Made by a program: the position numbers and the translations under genes | Source: Prosopocoilus inquinatus | Taxonomy: Eukaryota > Arthropoda > Insecta > Coleoptera > Lucanidae | Direction: 5' to 3' | NCBI GenBank assembly: GCA_036172665.1 | Contig: CM069872.1 | Span: 43,448,101 to 43,512,100, forward strand | Length of the DNA: 64,000 nt | In this document: positions 46,331 to 58,040 of the stretch, piece by piece | Layout: each line of letters opens with the position of its first letter | Position numbering within the stretch: the first letter of the stretch is position 1 | The notes under the pieces: generated by a model | Seen by the model: the letters and a program-made list of their open reading frames with translations, nothing else | Told to the model about the DNA's origin: nothing | Databases searched by the model: none

Positions 46331-48519
46331 TTTCATTTCGATTTCTTTCAACTTTCTGGTTCGGACCTTAAAAGCATGTACGTTACTCTTGAGTATATAT
46401 CTAATGTTGTAATCTCAAGTGCTTCATACTTACCAAATTAATCCAGATAAGTTTTCGCTTCTTTTCAGTTGATTTCAATGTTTATTGTTCGAAGCAATTC
46501 TTCCGGTCTGATTTTCGTTCTAGGGTCTTTCGAATAGTAATATAAAATTAATAATCATCTTCGCATCCGTTATTATTAAAATAATAAACAGTTGAATAAG
46601 CACACGCCCTATTTTCTGAATCATATCGACAAGTTATGTTTAAATTATTGGCAGTTCAAGATATATCGTAGAGTATGAGAATGCGGTCATGAAATAGCGT
46701 GCCCTAACTTATCTAAAAGTGGTCGTCCAAGAGCTTTAGGTCCTTTAAGCTCGTGATAAATTGTTACAAAGATGCAAAACTACTGCGGGAATTTCCACAC
46801 GAAAGTTGTCTCGTGTTTTACATATTTATGCAAGCAAGTACAAGCCGGGAAATAGAAAGAAATAATCTAAAATATCGAATAATGAAAAAAAAAGGCCTGA
46901 GATTGTTCAATGTTGTCGTATCTTGAGACTGGTTGCAAAATGTTTATTTTACACGAAGAGAAATTGTTCACTTTGTCTGACTCGGTAATAAAAGGAATTC
47001 ACTGCTTTTGCAGAGGTGACTTTGAAGCACGTCTTAATAACGTGAAATTCAAATTTTAAGGCAGTTTTGGTTTTGTGGACGACATAAGAAAAAAATTGTA
47101 CAGCGGAGCTTTCCAGTAACTTGCTCAATTTAATTTCAGCACTCATTACGTTGAATTGAAGTAACGCTTTGACTGGATTTAGCATTATGTCTTGATGTAA
47201 GACCACAGTAAAGAAATAATAGGTAGCAACACGAGCGTTCGAAATGTGTATGCGACTGCGAGAACTATTTTAATGTTATCTCACGCTGAATGATTAAAGA
47301 CTGTTCCCTTTCGAGCATTGATATTTCAACCTCTCTTTCAGCTGTCGCTCTCGCAGTTGATCTCGCGCTTTAATACACCCATCGACACATGGCCGAGTGC
47401 TTTTGTGCCATCATCTAATATATTGTTCACCGTGGGCAAGACCCAAAAGCATGGCACAACAATTTCAATACTTAACGGACAATAATGTGATCAGTTCGGC
47501 CATCACACTGATAGTAAAATCACATAGATCTGCAAACCATACTTTAAAAATAATGGTCGCAATGTCCAATGCCTTCCCCGATACCATGACCCACAGGTAC
47601 TTACTTGCAGATTTAAATGAAAATAATATACCCAACGTTCCAAAAGAGAACAAGCAATCCATTAAGTTTGCCCCAGACTAGACTCAGCGAAAATTTTTGG
47701 TCCTAACTTATTGTTATAAAAGAGTTTCTGACAAAAGTTGAGATATCTAAAAAGTGAGACTCTTTGTATTCTAATTGTTGATAGGGCATACGAGGAAGCA
47801 ACTGCAAGGCTATAAAAGGTAGAGGACGTTTGAAAATTTGAAGTTTATCAATTAAGTTCTGTAATCAACATTTATTGTAAAATTCTAGTGGATCATAAAA
47901 AAAACCCATAAAATTCGTGCTGTAATATTTCATTTAGCCTGTCATATCTGTGTTACGACCGGTTTAATTTTTATTATTCATTTAGTGTTCATAAAAGTAG
48001 GACTTTTCTGATCACTTTGCAGCTTGTAAAATTTCTTTGGTTGGAAAATATCAACAGACAATACTGACAAGTATCTACACTTGCACGGATATAATCGAAT
48101 ACATATTATTTTCAAGGGATGTGGAATAATTTCTACTCTCTAATGTAAAAAAGTAAACTACTAGGGTCTTTCAAAAGCCGATCGATGAGTAGTTGTTCCG
48201 GAGATCGAGCTTTGGGGTTAGCCTTGAAAAAGATGATCTAGAATGTGGATTATCGAATTGTTCGCTTGTGAATAGGTGGTAGGTTAGCGGCTAATTTTAA
48301 AATAAGTCCTCTTATCTTTTTAGCTTATCTACAATATGGTTCTATACCTAATAATAGTAAAACATTCATATTAATATATCACTAACAGTGCTTGGTTAGG
48401 TTGTGGTTTAATAACATGAGAGGCTGTGATCTCGAATTCCGAAAAAGTAAAAGCTGCACCCCTGCCCTTTCCTCTTATCGTCTTCAATAAAATTGTTTCG
48501 TAGCAGCCACAACTTAATT
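46331..48519. other. Non-coding DNA, no gene supported
   Basis: Complementary frames of 94 (+) and 65 (-) codons at 47397-47681 lack any recognisable motif. No repeat seen. Confidence 0.35.
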
Positions 48520-49985
48520 ATTAAATAAAATAATTAATATCTCCGAAACGGTTGGAGTTAGAAAAATGCAGTTTTCACGACTACGTAGCCTTCGGCGGAC
48601 TGCATAAAACAAATGCAGTTTCTCCCGGAAAAAATGATAAATGAAGAGAGGGGGATGTTTTAACTTTATAACAAATTCTGCGGGTGTAGTAATTAAACGT
48701 CTCCCTCACTGACTGAAGAGATTCTGAGTGGGTCATCCAACGGCGAAAACCCCATCGATCTATCTCTTTTCGTTTCTGAGTAATCGCGATTTTTCTGAAA
48801 AAAATTGGCGGATGCGCCGGGTATTAAATAAAATAATTAATATCTCCGAAACGGTTGGAGTTAGGAAAATGCGGTTTTCACGGCTACGTAGCCCTCGGCG
48901 GACTGCATGAAATAAATGCAGTTTCTTCTGGAAAAATTGATAAATGGAGAGAAGAGGTAGTTTTAACTTGATAAAAAATTCGGCGGGTGCAGCAATTAAA
49001 CGTTTCCCTCATTGAATGATGGGATTCTGAGTGGGTCATCCAACGGCGAAAACCCCATCGATCTATCTCTTTTCATTTCTGAGTAATCGCAATTTTTCTG
49101 AAAAAAATTGGCGGATGCGCCGGGTATTAACTAAAATAATTAATATCTCCGAAACGGTTGGAGCTAGAAAGATGCAGTTTTCACGGCTACATAGCCCTCG
49201 GCGGACTGCATAAAACAAATGCAGTTTCTCCCGGAAAAAGTGATAAATGAAGAGAGGGGAAAGTTTTAACTTTATAAAAAATTCTGCGGATGCAGCAACT
49301 AAACGTCTCCCTCACTGGCTGATGGGATTCTGAATGGGTCATCCACCGGTGGAAACCGCATCGATCTGTCTCTTTTCGTTTCTGAGTAAACGCGATTTTT
49401 CTACAAAGCTACGAAGACTTGGTTTCCGCCAATGGATGACCTTTGGAGAATCCCATCCGTATGTGAGGGAAACGTTTAATTGCTGCACCCGCAGAATCTT
49501 TTATAAAGTTAAAACTACCCCTTCTCTCCATTTATCAATTTTTCCAGAAGAAACTTCATTTATTTCATGCAGTCCGCCGAGGGCTACGTAGCCGTGAAAA
49601 CCGCATCTTCCTAACTCCAATCGTTTCGGAAATATTAATTATTTTATTTAATACCCGGCGCATCCGCCAATTTTTTTAAAAAATCGCGATTACTCAGAAA
49701 CGAAAAGAGATAGATCGATGGAGTTTTCGCCGTTGGATGATCCTCTCAGAATCTCTTCAGTCAGTGTGGGAGACGTTTAATTACTGCACCCGCAGAATTT
49801 GTTATAAAGTTAAAACATCCCCCTTTCTTCATTCATCATTTTTTCCGAGATAAACTGCATTTGTTTTATGTAGTCCGCCGAGGGCTATGTAGCCGTGAAA
49901 ACCGCATCTTCCTAACTCCAACCGTTTCGGAGATATTAATTATTTTATTTAGTACCCGGCGCATCCACCAAATTTTTTGATAGAA
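48520..49985. repeat. 303-bp tandem array that reverses orientation
   Basis: Three direct units start near 48520, 48823 and 49126 (the word CTCCGAAACGG recurs at 48541, 48844 and 49147, exactly 303 bp apart). Near 49404-49420 the orientation flips, and almost two inverted units follow to about 49985 (about 300-bp spacing). The spacer at the flip is under 20 bp, so the centre is a palindrome with arms near 560 bp. Every unit holds the palindrome GGCTACGTAGCC between GCAGT and ACTGC, and the word CGGATGCGCCGGGTATTAA. The 60- and 85-codon frames at 48728, 49031 and 49334 are the same frame translated three times. The layout recalls Foldback-type transposons. Confidence 0.88.
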
Positions 49986-50059
49986 CTTGCGATTAGTCCA
50001 GTAAAAAATTCCATGCAGTTTTCACTGAATGATCCATTACAAATTTCTATGGTGGTTTG

Positions 50060-50603
50060 AAGTGTGACTATTGTTCGTAAGATGGCGCTGGCGACGAAAA
50101 AGTATTGAAATTTTCATACCTCTCACACAAACTAAGATCATATCAAACTATATAAGCTCAGTAAGCGCCAGGGAGGTTGGTGGGGGAGGGTGGTTGGCAA
50201 CACTTTAACCCCAATGCGAAAGGATTAAATAATACAGAAGTTTCAGAGAACATTCTTTTTTAGCCTGATTAGGGGGAGGGAAGTTCCCCCGGGAAAAGAA
50301 ATCCTTTTGGATTTACAATTATCTTAAAAACTTAAAAACTTATATCCAGACGCGCACTAGTGATTTTATAGATTTCTGTAAAATTGCTAAAAGTGTGGCT
50401 ATTGGTCGTAAGATGGCGCTGGCGATGGCAAAGCTTTTTAATTTTCATGAAAAATCCCAAACCAAACTCAAACCAGAAATTACCAAAGCACTAATAACTT
50501 TACAGTTTTCTGTAAGATTGCTGAAAGTGCGGCTATTGGTCGTAAGATGGCGCTGATAACGGCGGAGCTTTCTAATTATGTTTTTCCGGCGCATCCGCCA
50601 AAT
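50060..50603 (+). repeat. Three copies of a GTAAGATGGCGCTGGCG repeat
   Basis: Copies lie at 50060, 50390 and 50524 (AAGTG-G-CTATTGGTCGTAAG followed by ATGGCGCTGG). The last two are part of 134-bp tandem units that also share TTCTGTAA-ATTGCT. Each copy contains AAGATGGCG, the core recognised by YY1/Pho proteins. A solitary CCGGCGCATCCGCCAA from the neighbouring 303-bp family lies at about 50585. The 119-codon minus frame (50445-50804) spans this repeat and is not credited. Confidence 0.7.
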
Positions 50604-50803
50604 CTGAATTAAGAACGAGACTGCCGATCTTTGACTTATCGTATTGTATAAGAAATTGACTGTTTCTAATGCGTTTTTGTGTCTTTGGAGTAACGAAATC
50701 CTAGGGTAATTATTGGTGGTTCTAAAAAGAACCGTTTTGATGAAAGTCCCTCTGGCGGAGTAGGAGCAATCCCAACCATCTTGACCCAATTCGGTCGCCA
50801 TCA

Positions 50804-51479
50804 TCGTGGAGGGAGTGGAGTCCTTAAATGCTTATTCTTCTGTGGTTCACATGGGGTTGGCTTTGGAGGGGCATTACAACGAAGAAAGCTGAAAAAGAAT
50901 TGAGTTGGTTAGAAAACATATTCGTTCTGTAAAAAATAAGTAGTTTTTCTTTTTCACTGACACATAGTGCGTGCCTTTTTAATTTAAAGCATAGATTATC
51001 AGAGTTATTATCACAGTGGGTGCTGAAGGGTTCTAGGGGAGTGTTAGCGAGTTCACGGGGAGTTGGGAGGCGAAGTTAATAATAAATTTAGAAATCAGAA
51101 AATCATTGAAAAGTTAAGCATTATTGATGGAATGGGGAGCGTTAAGAAATTTTTGTCTTGCAAAGTGGACGGTGACCGCAAAAAGTGTGAGAACCTATGA
51201 TTTACAGTTTTGAAAAAACCCTTTCTAACAAAATTAATCAACAGCTTATTGCACAAAGTTTCGTAAAGTAAATTGGTTATTTTATAAAGCAAAATCAATT
51301 TTCTGGAATGGGGAAGAATCTGCGTGTGCACTTACATTTCATTTTTCTTTATTAGAAAGATATTTAGAGTCCAGTTGTACATATTAAAATTTTCCCATTT
51401 TTAAAGCTCTCGTTTTTAATAGAAATTTTGTCTGTTTTGTGCTCTTTTTTGCACTCTGTCGGGTATCGGTTCAGGTTAT
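50804..51479. other. Non-coding DNA beside a Penelope relic
   Basis: No motif of the GIY-YIG endonuclease expected after a Penelope RT (reading leftward) could be recognised. Confidence 0.38.
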
Positions 51480-52430
51480 TGAGAGTGTCTTAATCTATCG
51501 TTCGGGAGAGGACTTACTAGGCTATCAGGGAAAGATAAGTGACCTTCACTTTCGCATTCCAAAGTGAAACGAATGTCAGGATGTTGGGAATTTAGTTATT
51601 CAAAGAAGTCATCCATGGATTCTTTACCACGTGGCAAAATTTGGGTTTAAGAGGGAAAAAAGTAAGGACTTGCTTTTCGAATGCCTCCATAAAGATGTTT
51701 GCTAGTATTGGGGAGAGAGGGGAACCCATGACTATGCCTGACACTTATTCGTAATACTGAACACGAAACACGAAATAAGTTGAGGTTAAACAACATTCTA
51801 TTGAGGGAATTAAGTCCTCGGGTTGGTTATGGGCTCTGAAGAGTTGCTGAATTATTGTAATGGTGACGGGAATTGGAACTTTGGTGAACAAGGATCTACA
51901 TCGAAGCTGACCAGAATATCCCGCGGGTCTAAGGATATATCGTGAATTTTTTGGACGAAAAGCTGGGAATTGAAGACAAAGGTTTCAGTTTTGCCGGCAG
52001 ATGGCCTGATGGTTCATGCTAGATATTTGGAGACCTTGTAGGTTGGTGAGTTGATTGCGCTGATTGTGGGACGTAAGGGTATATCGGGTTTGTGGATTTT
52101 AGAGAGTCCGTAATGTCTTGGAATTCTAGAGTCACGAGGGTGCAAAGTTTTTTGTGTATCTTCAGGAAGATTTAATTAGGGCCTTTACGGCGCGTTGTTC
52201 TATAAGGGAAGTAGGATTGCGTCGTAAAGGTTGGTAGGCTGGGTCGTCTAATAGGATATTGATTTCCTGGTCGTATTTTAAACGGTCTACAACTACAGTG
52301 GCGTTCCCGTTGTCTCCAGAGAGTATGACTATGTTTGTCTTAGTTTTCAAGGTTTTGAGGGCTTGAATTTCAGTTTTTGTGCAGTTTGGTTTAGGGGGTT
52401 TGGCTGTCGCAGGAGATTATATTGAAAATT
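51480..52430 (-). pseudogene. Penelope-like element reverse transcriptase, relic
   Basis: Across three minus-strand frames the whole RT core can be followed in order: TNIVILSGDNGNATVVVD (about 52345-52290); RHYGLSKIHKPDIPLRPT and SPTYKVSKYLA; DPRDILVSFDV (about 51915); LFTKVPIP; CCLTSTYFVF; GIVMGSPLSPILANIFME (about 51730). Next come the degraded catalytic box MDDFFE (plus coordinates 51601-51617), then HPDIRFTLECESEGHLSF and DSLVS. KIHKP, SPLSP-LAN-FME and the HP-I-FT-E signature are specific to Penelope-like RTs rather than LINEs. Frameshifts, stops and Y-to-M change in the YVDD box make it inactive. The N-terminal part and the GIY-YIG domain are absent. Confidence 0.88.
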
Positions 52431-52864
52431 AAATAAAATATCATTTTTCTTATTCCATTGCTTTATGGTCGGGTACCTTACATATCAAATGGCCGAGCTA
52501 CACGTCTTGGGGTGGAGTGTAGGCGAAGTATATCATACATCCTGTATATATATTGATCACTCGTCATTGGGTGGGAATTAGATCATGTATCGAGGATTAA
52601 TAAATAACTAAAGCTAAACAAAGACCATCATTTCATTAGGTCGACATTTTTTTAAGTTTGAGGGATTGATATTGTGCTAATTTGATAATGACAATGCAGA
52701 CTATAATTCTGCCAACGATAGGGAGAAAAATATTATTTTTTATGTACAAAATGTATTATTGTAATTCGTTTATTAAAACAAAAGTATCTGAAAATAGAAT
52801 ATAATAGGAAAATATTTTACTACCAAATAATTTACCTGGGAAGTGTAGGGCTCCACAATTTATC
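52431..52864. other. AT-rich non-coding DNA
   Basis: No gene or repeat supported. Confidence 0.4.
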
Positions 52865-52869
52865 TGTTC

Positions 52870-53375
52870 GAGTTGATAATAAAGTACAGCAGAAATAATA
52901 GAACTCCCATGCGTGGCAGCTCAGTGAAGATGTAGGGTGGATTCCAGATATTAGAATAAAGCGACAGAGTAAACTATCATGCAGATCAATATTCTAGGAA
53001 TATGAATACGGAGACCCGGTGCAATTTTAAAAAGACGCGATCAAGTCAGTCAGCCGTTGATCTACAAAAGTCACGTGCGCTTATAAAATAGTTTGTGTAA
53101 TTTATTTGTTATTGTTATGAATGTATTACTATTGTATGTGATGCTTGTTTTTTTAATGTTGAAGATCTTCGTGGACGAATAAAAGGTATTATTAGTACCT
53201 TAGGAACGAAATAAATTTGTCGTTAAAACTGAAATATTTATTGTACTGGGTACGTCAAAATGCCTTTTTATTCAGATGATCGAAGAATAAAGTGCAATAT
53301 AAATAAATTCCCATGTCTGCCAGCTCAGTGAAGATGTGGATTCTAGATTGGTAAACTATTGACAATTCATTTATC
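52870..53375 (+). repeat. Direct repeat pair, about 100 bp, 400 bp apart
   Basis: AATAAAGTACAG, then CTCCCATGCGTGGCAGCTCA and GTGAAGATGT, then GGATTC (52878-52960), recur as AATAAAGTGCAA, CCCATGTCTGCCAGCTCA, GTGAAGATGTGGATTC (53287-53345). Confidence 0.62.
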
Positions 53376-54234
53376 GGAAGCTACACGCATCAAAGTTTGG
53401 CGAGACAGGATCTCGAAACTTCGCGGTGCGTCTGTCTGCTTTTCAGACAGAATATTTTAGCCCACCTCGATAGACAGACGGGCACCGGACACCATGGAGC
53501 TTTTGCGGGACCGAACAATCTCGCAAACCAGCCCAACATATTTAAACAGACGGCCGGAGAGTCGGAGGAGAGTTGTTCGCATTGAGGTTAACTACTGATC
53601 GCTCGGCTTATGTTTAAATAAATTATTTTACGCCGTGTTAAATAAATTAGTATAACGCTTCGAATAAATAAGTTTGTTGGTTGTATGGAGTTCTTTTTGA
53701 AAATAAGTTTAACAAACCCTAAATTTATAGCACTATTACGCACAACAATACTGAAACTTAAACATTGGCACCCAGTTATTAAATATAAATATATTTAAAT
53801 GTATTGTGCAGTTTAAATGCAGCACTTCCAAAATTTAACGAAAGTTAACGATAGACCCGCGTTAAGTTGTCTTATGAAAAATTACAAAAACAAAAATAAC
53901 GCTTATGGCTGTCAGAGGTCATGTCACTGGTCCGGACTTGCAGTTGACGTAATAGCCACTGAGGTCGCTTGCAGTTGATGAATAAATTGATGAAGTTACT
54001 GAGAACCAAACTCACGATGGCGTGCACTGAATTAATTCAAAAACAAGCATAGTTGCAATCGACGTTTTCGAATAATTAATTTCGATTAGACTAAAATAAT
54101 GACCACCACATACGCATAACTCCGAGAATGCAAAAGGATTTCAAGAAAAGACCTACAGACAGAGAGAAGGAGGCGTTAATTACGTCATAAGTCAAAAAAT
54201 TTATTAAATTACATGGAAAATAAATACTTCCGAT
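53376..54234. other. Non-coding DNA
   Basis: A GC-richer patch at 53395-53590 carries a 62-codon frame without recognisable features. Confidence 0.35.
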
Positions 54235-54590
54235 GGTTGAATTCTTGGCTTCCGATTGGAACCGCGTGTCTCGGATTTCTTCTACTGCCGACGTTCCGTT
54301 CTTCATTGCAGAAGGGCTGCTGCTGCTGGTGGTATTGTCGCTGCTTCTTGTAAGTCGTTGAGACAGACGTTCCTCGAAGCTTCGAGATTCTGTCTCGCTA
54401 GACTCTGACCCGACAAATGAATCACTAGAATAGTTTACCCGTCTAGAATGTCTCAACGTCTTATATGAAGCAGCAGTAAAACCACCAGCAGCAGCAGCCC
54501 TAAGGAAGTTCTTCTGCAATGAAGAACGAAACGTCGGCAATAGAAGAAATCCGCGACTCGCGGTTCCCACCGGAAGTCAAGAATTCAACC
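54235..54590. mobile_element. Large inverted repeat, about 140-150-bp arms
   Basis: The left arm runs from GGTTGAATTCTTGGCTTCCG to about 54370, and the right arm from about 54438 to 54590, ending CGGAAGTCAAGAATTCAACC. Shared blocks include CGGATTTCTTCTA-TGCCGACGTT, TTCTTCATTGCAGAAG and GCTGCTGCTGCTGGTGGT. The longest open frame of the window (159 codons, minus, 54570-54091) is produced by this palindrome and encodes a low-complexity Ser-rich string without a domain, so I do not call it a gene. Confidence 0.78.
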
Positions 54591-56650
54591 ATGGAAGACG
54601 GCCGCAGAAGCCTTCAAGTTAAATTAATATTTCCGATCTTTGCTAGAAAGAAATAACAACACTTCCAAGGACGGAAGAGCTTTACTGAGAAATTTCGGGC
54701 AAGGCCGCGTGGGCAAACTAGAGAATTCTCACTAAATTTGTCGTTAAACTTAAGACGATATGCACTATGCAAGGTGGTTGGTACACATGACGCCAAACCC
54801 AGATAATAGAAGAGTCAATCGCTTATGGGGAAAAAGAAGGTGACATAAGCGAAGCATTTGCTGGTCGCAAACTTATGGTCGTGACCAGTTGTGAAATAAT
54901 TGGGAAATAAAAAATAGCGTTAACGTACTTTCGTTTCCAGGCAGTATACAGGGTGAAAAATATGGGAAATAAGGTGGAAGTCGCTTCCTTTTCTAAGCAT
55001 CCGGTAGTGCATGTTTCTTTCTTATTTTCTTTGCTGTTCTATAAGTAGACGAGTTGAAATAGGTACGAGTGACTTCGTGACAAATGAATGAGGAAACCCA
55101 TTCATTTTTCAAACTACTTTCAGACATGATGTAAGGAGTTTTAAGACGGAATGCCGGAATGAAGAGCAAGAAGAATCAATATTCGAGTGAACTTGGAAAG
55201 GCAGCAAAAGCAAAAACCATTAACTATTTGCATTTTTTGTTATTGCGTTCAAATGGTAACGCAGTTACCTACAATAAATTGTAGGAGTATATCAATAATT
55301 ATAAACAAAAGTATATACAAGAGTTTGTTTCTAGTTAATATTTGGCGAACCAAGTTTTCGTTGATTACATATTTATATTTCAGTGGTGACTCCAATCGTA
55401 AAGTACGATCACAGAGCTAACCTCGGGGCATTTTGGCTTCAAGGCACGGTGCTCGTCACTGGGCAATATACGTTACACATGTACAGTCATGATTTTTAGT
55501 AATGTCTGCTCTACAAATGTTAAATTACGGACTAATGTCTTCTGACCACACCACAATCGGTAAAAAGACAAGCAAGCGAGCAAGCAGGTACACAAACACA
55601 AAATAGAAACATGAAATAAAATTCAATAGGTGCTTGTTTATCTTTTAGATCGTGACTTAAAATTTTACTAGGCAGACATTACTAAAGAGCATGGCTGTAC
55701 ATACAATAGGAATTATAAAAGTAACTACTCATCTTTAGAGACGTAATAAAACCTTTTCTCACATACTTTAGTTTTAATATTGCAGTACTATTATTCTTAT
55801 CGAGAGAATTGCATGAGCATAACATTTACTGTTACGTTATCAAACTTATATCTGCTCTCTTCAGCACTCAAGACGACTAAAAACGAATGGGGAAAAATTA
55901 AATTTACGTTCCGTAGCGCAGTAAATTTTTTAAACACACACTGGAGTAAACTTTTCCTTTTACACAGAACCGCCGGCCGTCACTATTATTAAATAAACCT
56001 TATGCATCAGAGTACTGTGTGAGTTCGAAGCTTCGTACGTGATAAAAATAAATTCGCCCGGCTGTAATAAATTTATATCTCATTCCTTAAACCGCATCGT
56101 GGATTCAGGCGTAGCGGCGCGCTCCGTCATGATTACGTATATCTTACGAAAGTAATTTATTTAAAACTCTCGGCATACCCTGCGACACGATGCATCCGCA
56201 CGACTGCATCCTGGCTTACTTTAGGTGTTCCTCGCCTTTGTTTGACTATGCAAATGATTATATTTTGTGTTCGTTATACGACGACTTATTTTGCTACAAT
56301 GAAAATGTATTTCTACTTCGTATATACAGGTAAAACTACTTCAAGTAGGCGCAGAATTTAATGTAAATGACAAATGTAAGCAAATGGAGGAGATCTGTGT
56401 TACGCGGTGGACATGCGACAGTCGCTTGTAAGCTAACGTGTTGGATGTTATATGCGTTGCGATCCTCTTGCAATTTTTCTCTTGTTATTCTTGTTCTCAT
56501 TAGGGGGTAGTTTGTTGTTTCGAGTGTAACAAAAGGAGTGCTTAGTGCGTTTTGACCCACAAAAGCAAAAAAATAGGCCTGTAAATCTTCCGTATCCCTG
56601 AAGTAGGGTCAGTTGCTCCCTCGGAAACTACGGTGTACAGAAAAGCTGCG
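54591..56650. other. Non-coding DNA with one TE-like end
   Basis: At about 54946 the word ATACAGGGTG resembles the end of the 10696 element without a partner. A GC-richer stretch at 56040-56230 has no frame. Confidence 0.35.
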
Positions 56651-56744
56651 TAATTATGCTCACTAAGTGGGAGAATTCAGAAGGCTTGACGACTAAGGGC
56701 GCCACCTGGCAATGGATATGCAACCCACAAATACCGGTGATATA

Positions 56745-56927
56745 CAGCCGGGAAAGTGTATCCCTGTTTGTCTTCGAAAGATTCAATTCCCTAGAGCCCG
56801 TTTCTCCGTTGGTATACTCCGATATTGCTATCGCTAGAGAATACAAAATAAAAGGAAATCCCATTGATGTTCTCTCCCCAAAAATATATGTCCCAAGCAA
56901 AGTAATCACTGAACAAATAAACTCTAG
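56745..56927 (+). repeat. 183-bp direct repeat, copy 1
   Basis: Nearly identical to 57200-57382, including TTCAATTCCCTAGA, GGTATACTCCGATATTGCTA, CCCATTGATGTTCTCTCCCC and GAACAAATAAACTCTAG. Both copies are open in the same two frames, which creates the 114-119-codon frames here and their shorter equivalents in copy 2. Confidence 0.85.
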
Positions 56928-58040
56928 GTGGCTACAACAGTCCAAAAACGGAGGGGGCAATACCTTTTTTTCTTTCAGCAAAAGCACGTGGAGAAAGTGA
57001 CAGCTCTCGGAAAGTTTTTAAAACTACGTCAATTTTTCGCCTTCTGAAGGAATCAACTATCAAGAAAATTTACTTGAACAATGTTAAGATAATACGCAAA
57101 ATGAAAAACAATAAGAAAAGTAGGAAAGTGTAAATATGACTCTAATAAATATGGAAAGCGCTCCTCGCCGCTGAATTCCTTTCCGGAACTCCCGTGGCAC
57201 AGCCGGGAAATTGTATCCCTGTTTGTCTCCGAAAGATTCAATTCCCTAGAACCCGTTTCTCCGTTGGTATACTCCGATATTGCTATCGCTAGAGAATACA
57301 AAATAAAAGGAAATCCCATTGATGTTCTCTCCCCAAAAATATACGTCCCAAGCAAAGTAATCACTGAACAAATAAACTCTAGTTCCGCCCAAAACCAATC
57401 ATTTATTGTTACATACAGTTGTATATTCAGTAATTGTACGAATCGACGTGATCGATCGTAAACCTGTCGGAATTATTCAAGCTTACATGGCCCAAACCAA
57501 AGGGCAAAGGCGCTTCGACGTGAGTACTCTCATGTTTGCTTACAATCATAAGCATCAACATAATGTAACAAAAACCGTGTTTGCTTATAGTCACAAGCAT
57601 CAAAATAAGTAACAAAAATATTAAGGTAATAAGCAAACAGACCAAAATAGCTAGAAATAATCGAACGATAAGAGGCAAAATGGAGAAACTCTCTGATACT
57701 ACGTAATTTTTTTTTTTGTGCTCTGAAGGAGCCAACTAACTATCAAGACAATTAACGTGAATAATGTAAAGCCGAAACGCAAAATGAAAAACAATAAAAA
57801 AATTTTAAAAGCGTGATAAACACTGTAAACATGAGTCTAATATGACGAATGCGACAAAACCCCCTCCTCTACGTTGTTCAACAAACAGCGCGCCCCTCCC
57901 CGCTGAATTCCGCAGGCGAGAAGAAAAATTGGAATATGCTTACTCAAGATTTCCTTCGGAACGAGATGTCAGTAAGGTGGTTGCGACACTCCAAAAATGG
58001 AGGGGGCAATACCATTTTTTCTTCCAGCGAAAGCACGTGG
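56928..58040 (+). repeat. Segmentally duplicated repeat cluster
   Basis: Besides the 183-bp pair, the block GGTGGCTACAACAGTCCAAA plus CGGAGGGGGCAATACC and GTGACAGCTCTCGG (56928-57010) recurs at 57976-58060. A block ending CGCAAAATGAAAAACAATAA recurs at about 57100 and 57790, and GCTCCTC-CCGCTGAATTCC at 57160 and 57895. The pieces were duplicated separately or rearranged after one larger duplication. Confidence 0.7.
57200..57382 (+). repeat. 183-bp direct repeat, copy 2
   Basis: Partner of 56745-56927, offset by 455 bp. The few differences (for example CTTCGAAAG to CTCCGAAAG) show a recent duplication. Confidence 0.85.

Noticed and set aside
48728..49591. Three homologous small proteins (frames at 48728, 49031, 49334)
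   Set aside because: They are the same frame in three tandem 303-bp units, and the inverted units do not preserve it.
50445..50804. 119-codon minus frame
   Set aside because: It crosses the AAGATGGCG repeat units and shows no recognisable family.
54091..54570. Longest open frame in the window (159 codons, minus)
   Set aside because: It spans a large inverted repeat, is Ser-rich and low-complexity, has no domain, and its right half is the complement of its left half.
56628..57000. Overlapping 119- and 114-codon frames on opposite strands
   Set aside because: Both are created by the 183-bp repeat and its flank. No domain or start context favours either strand.
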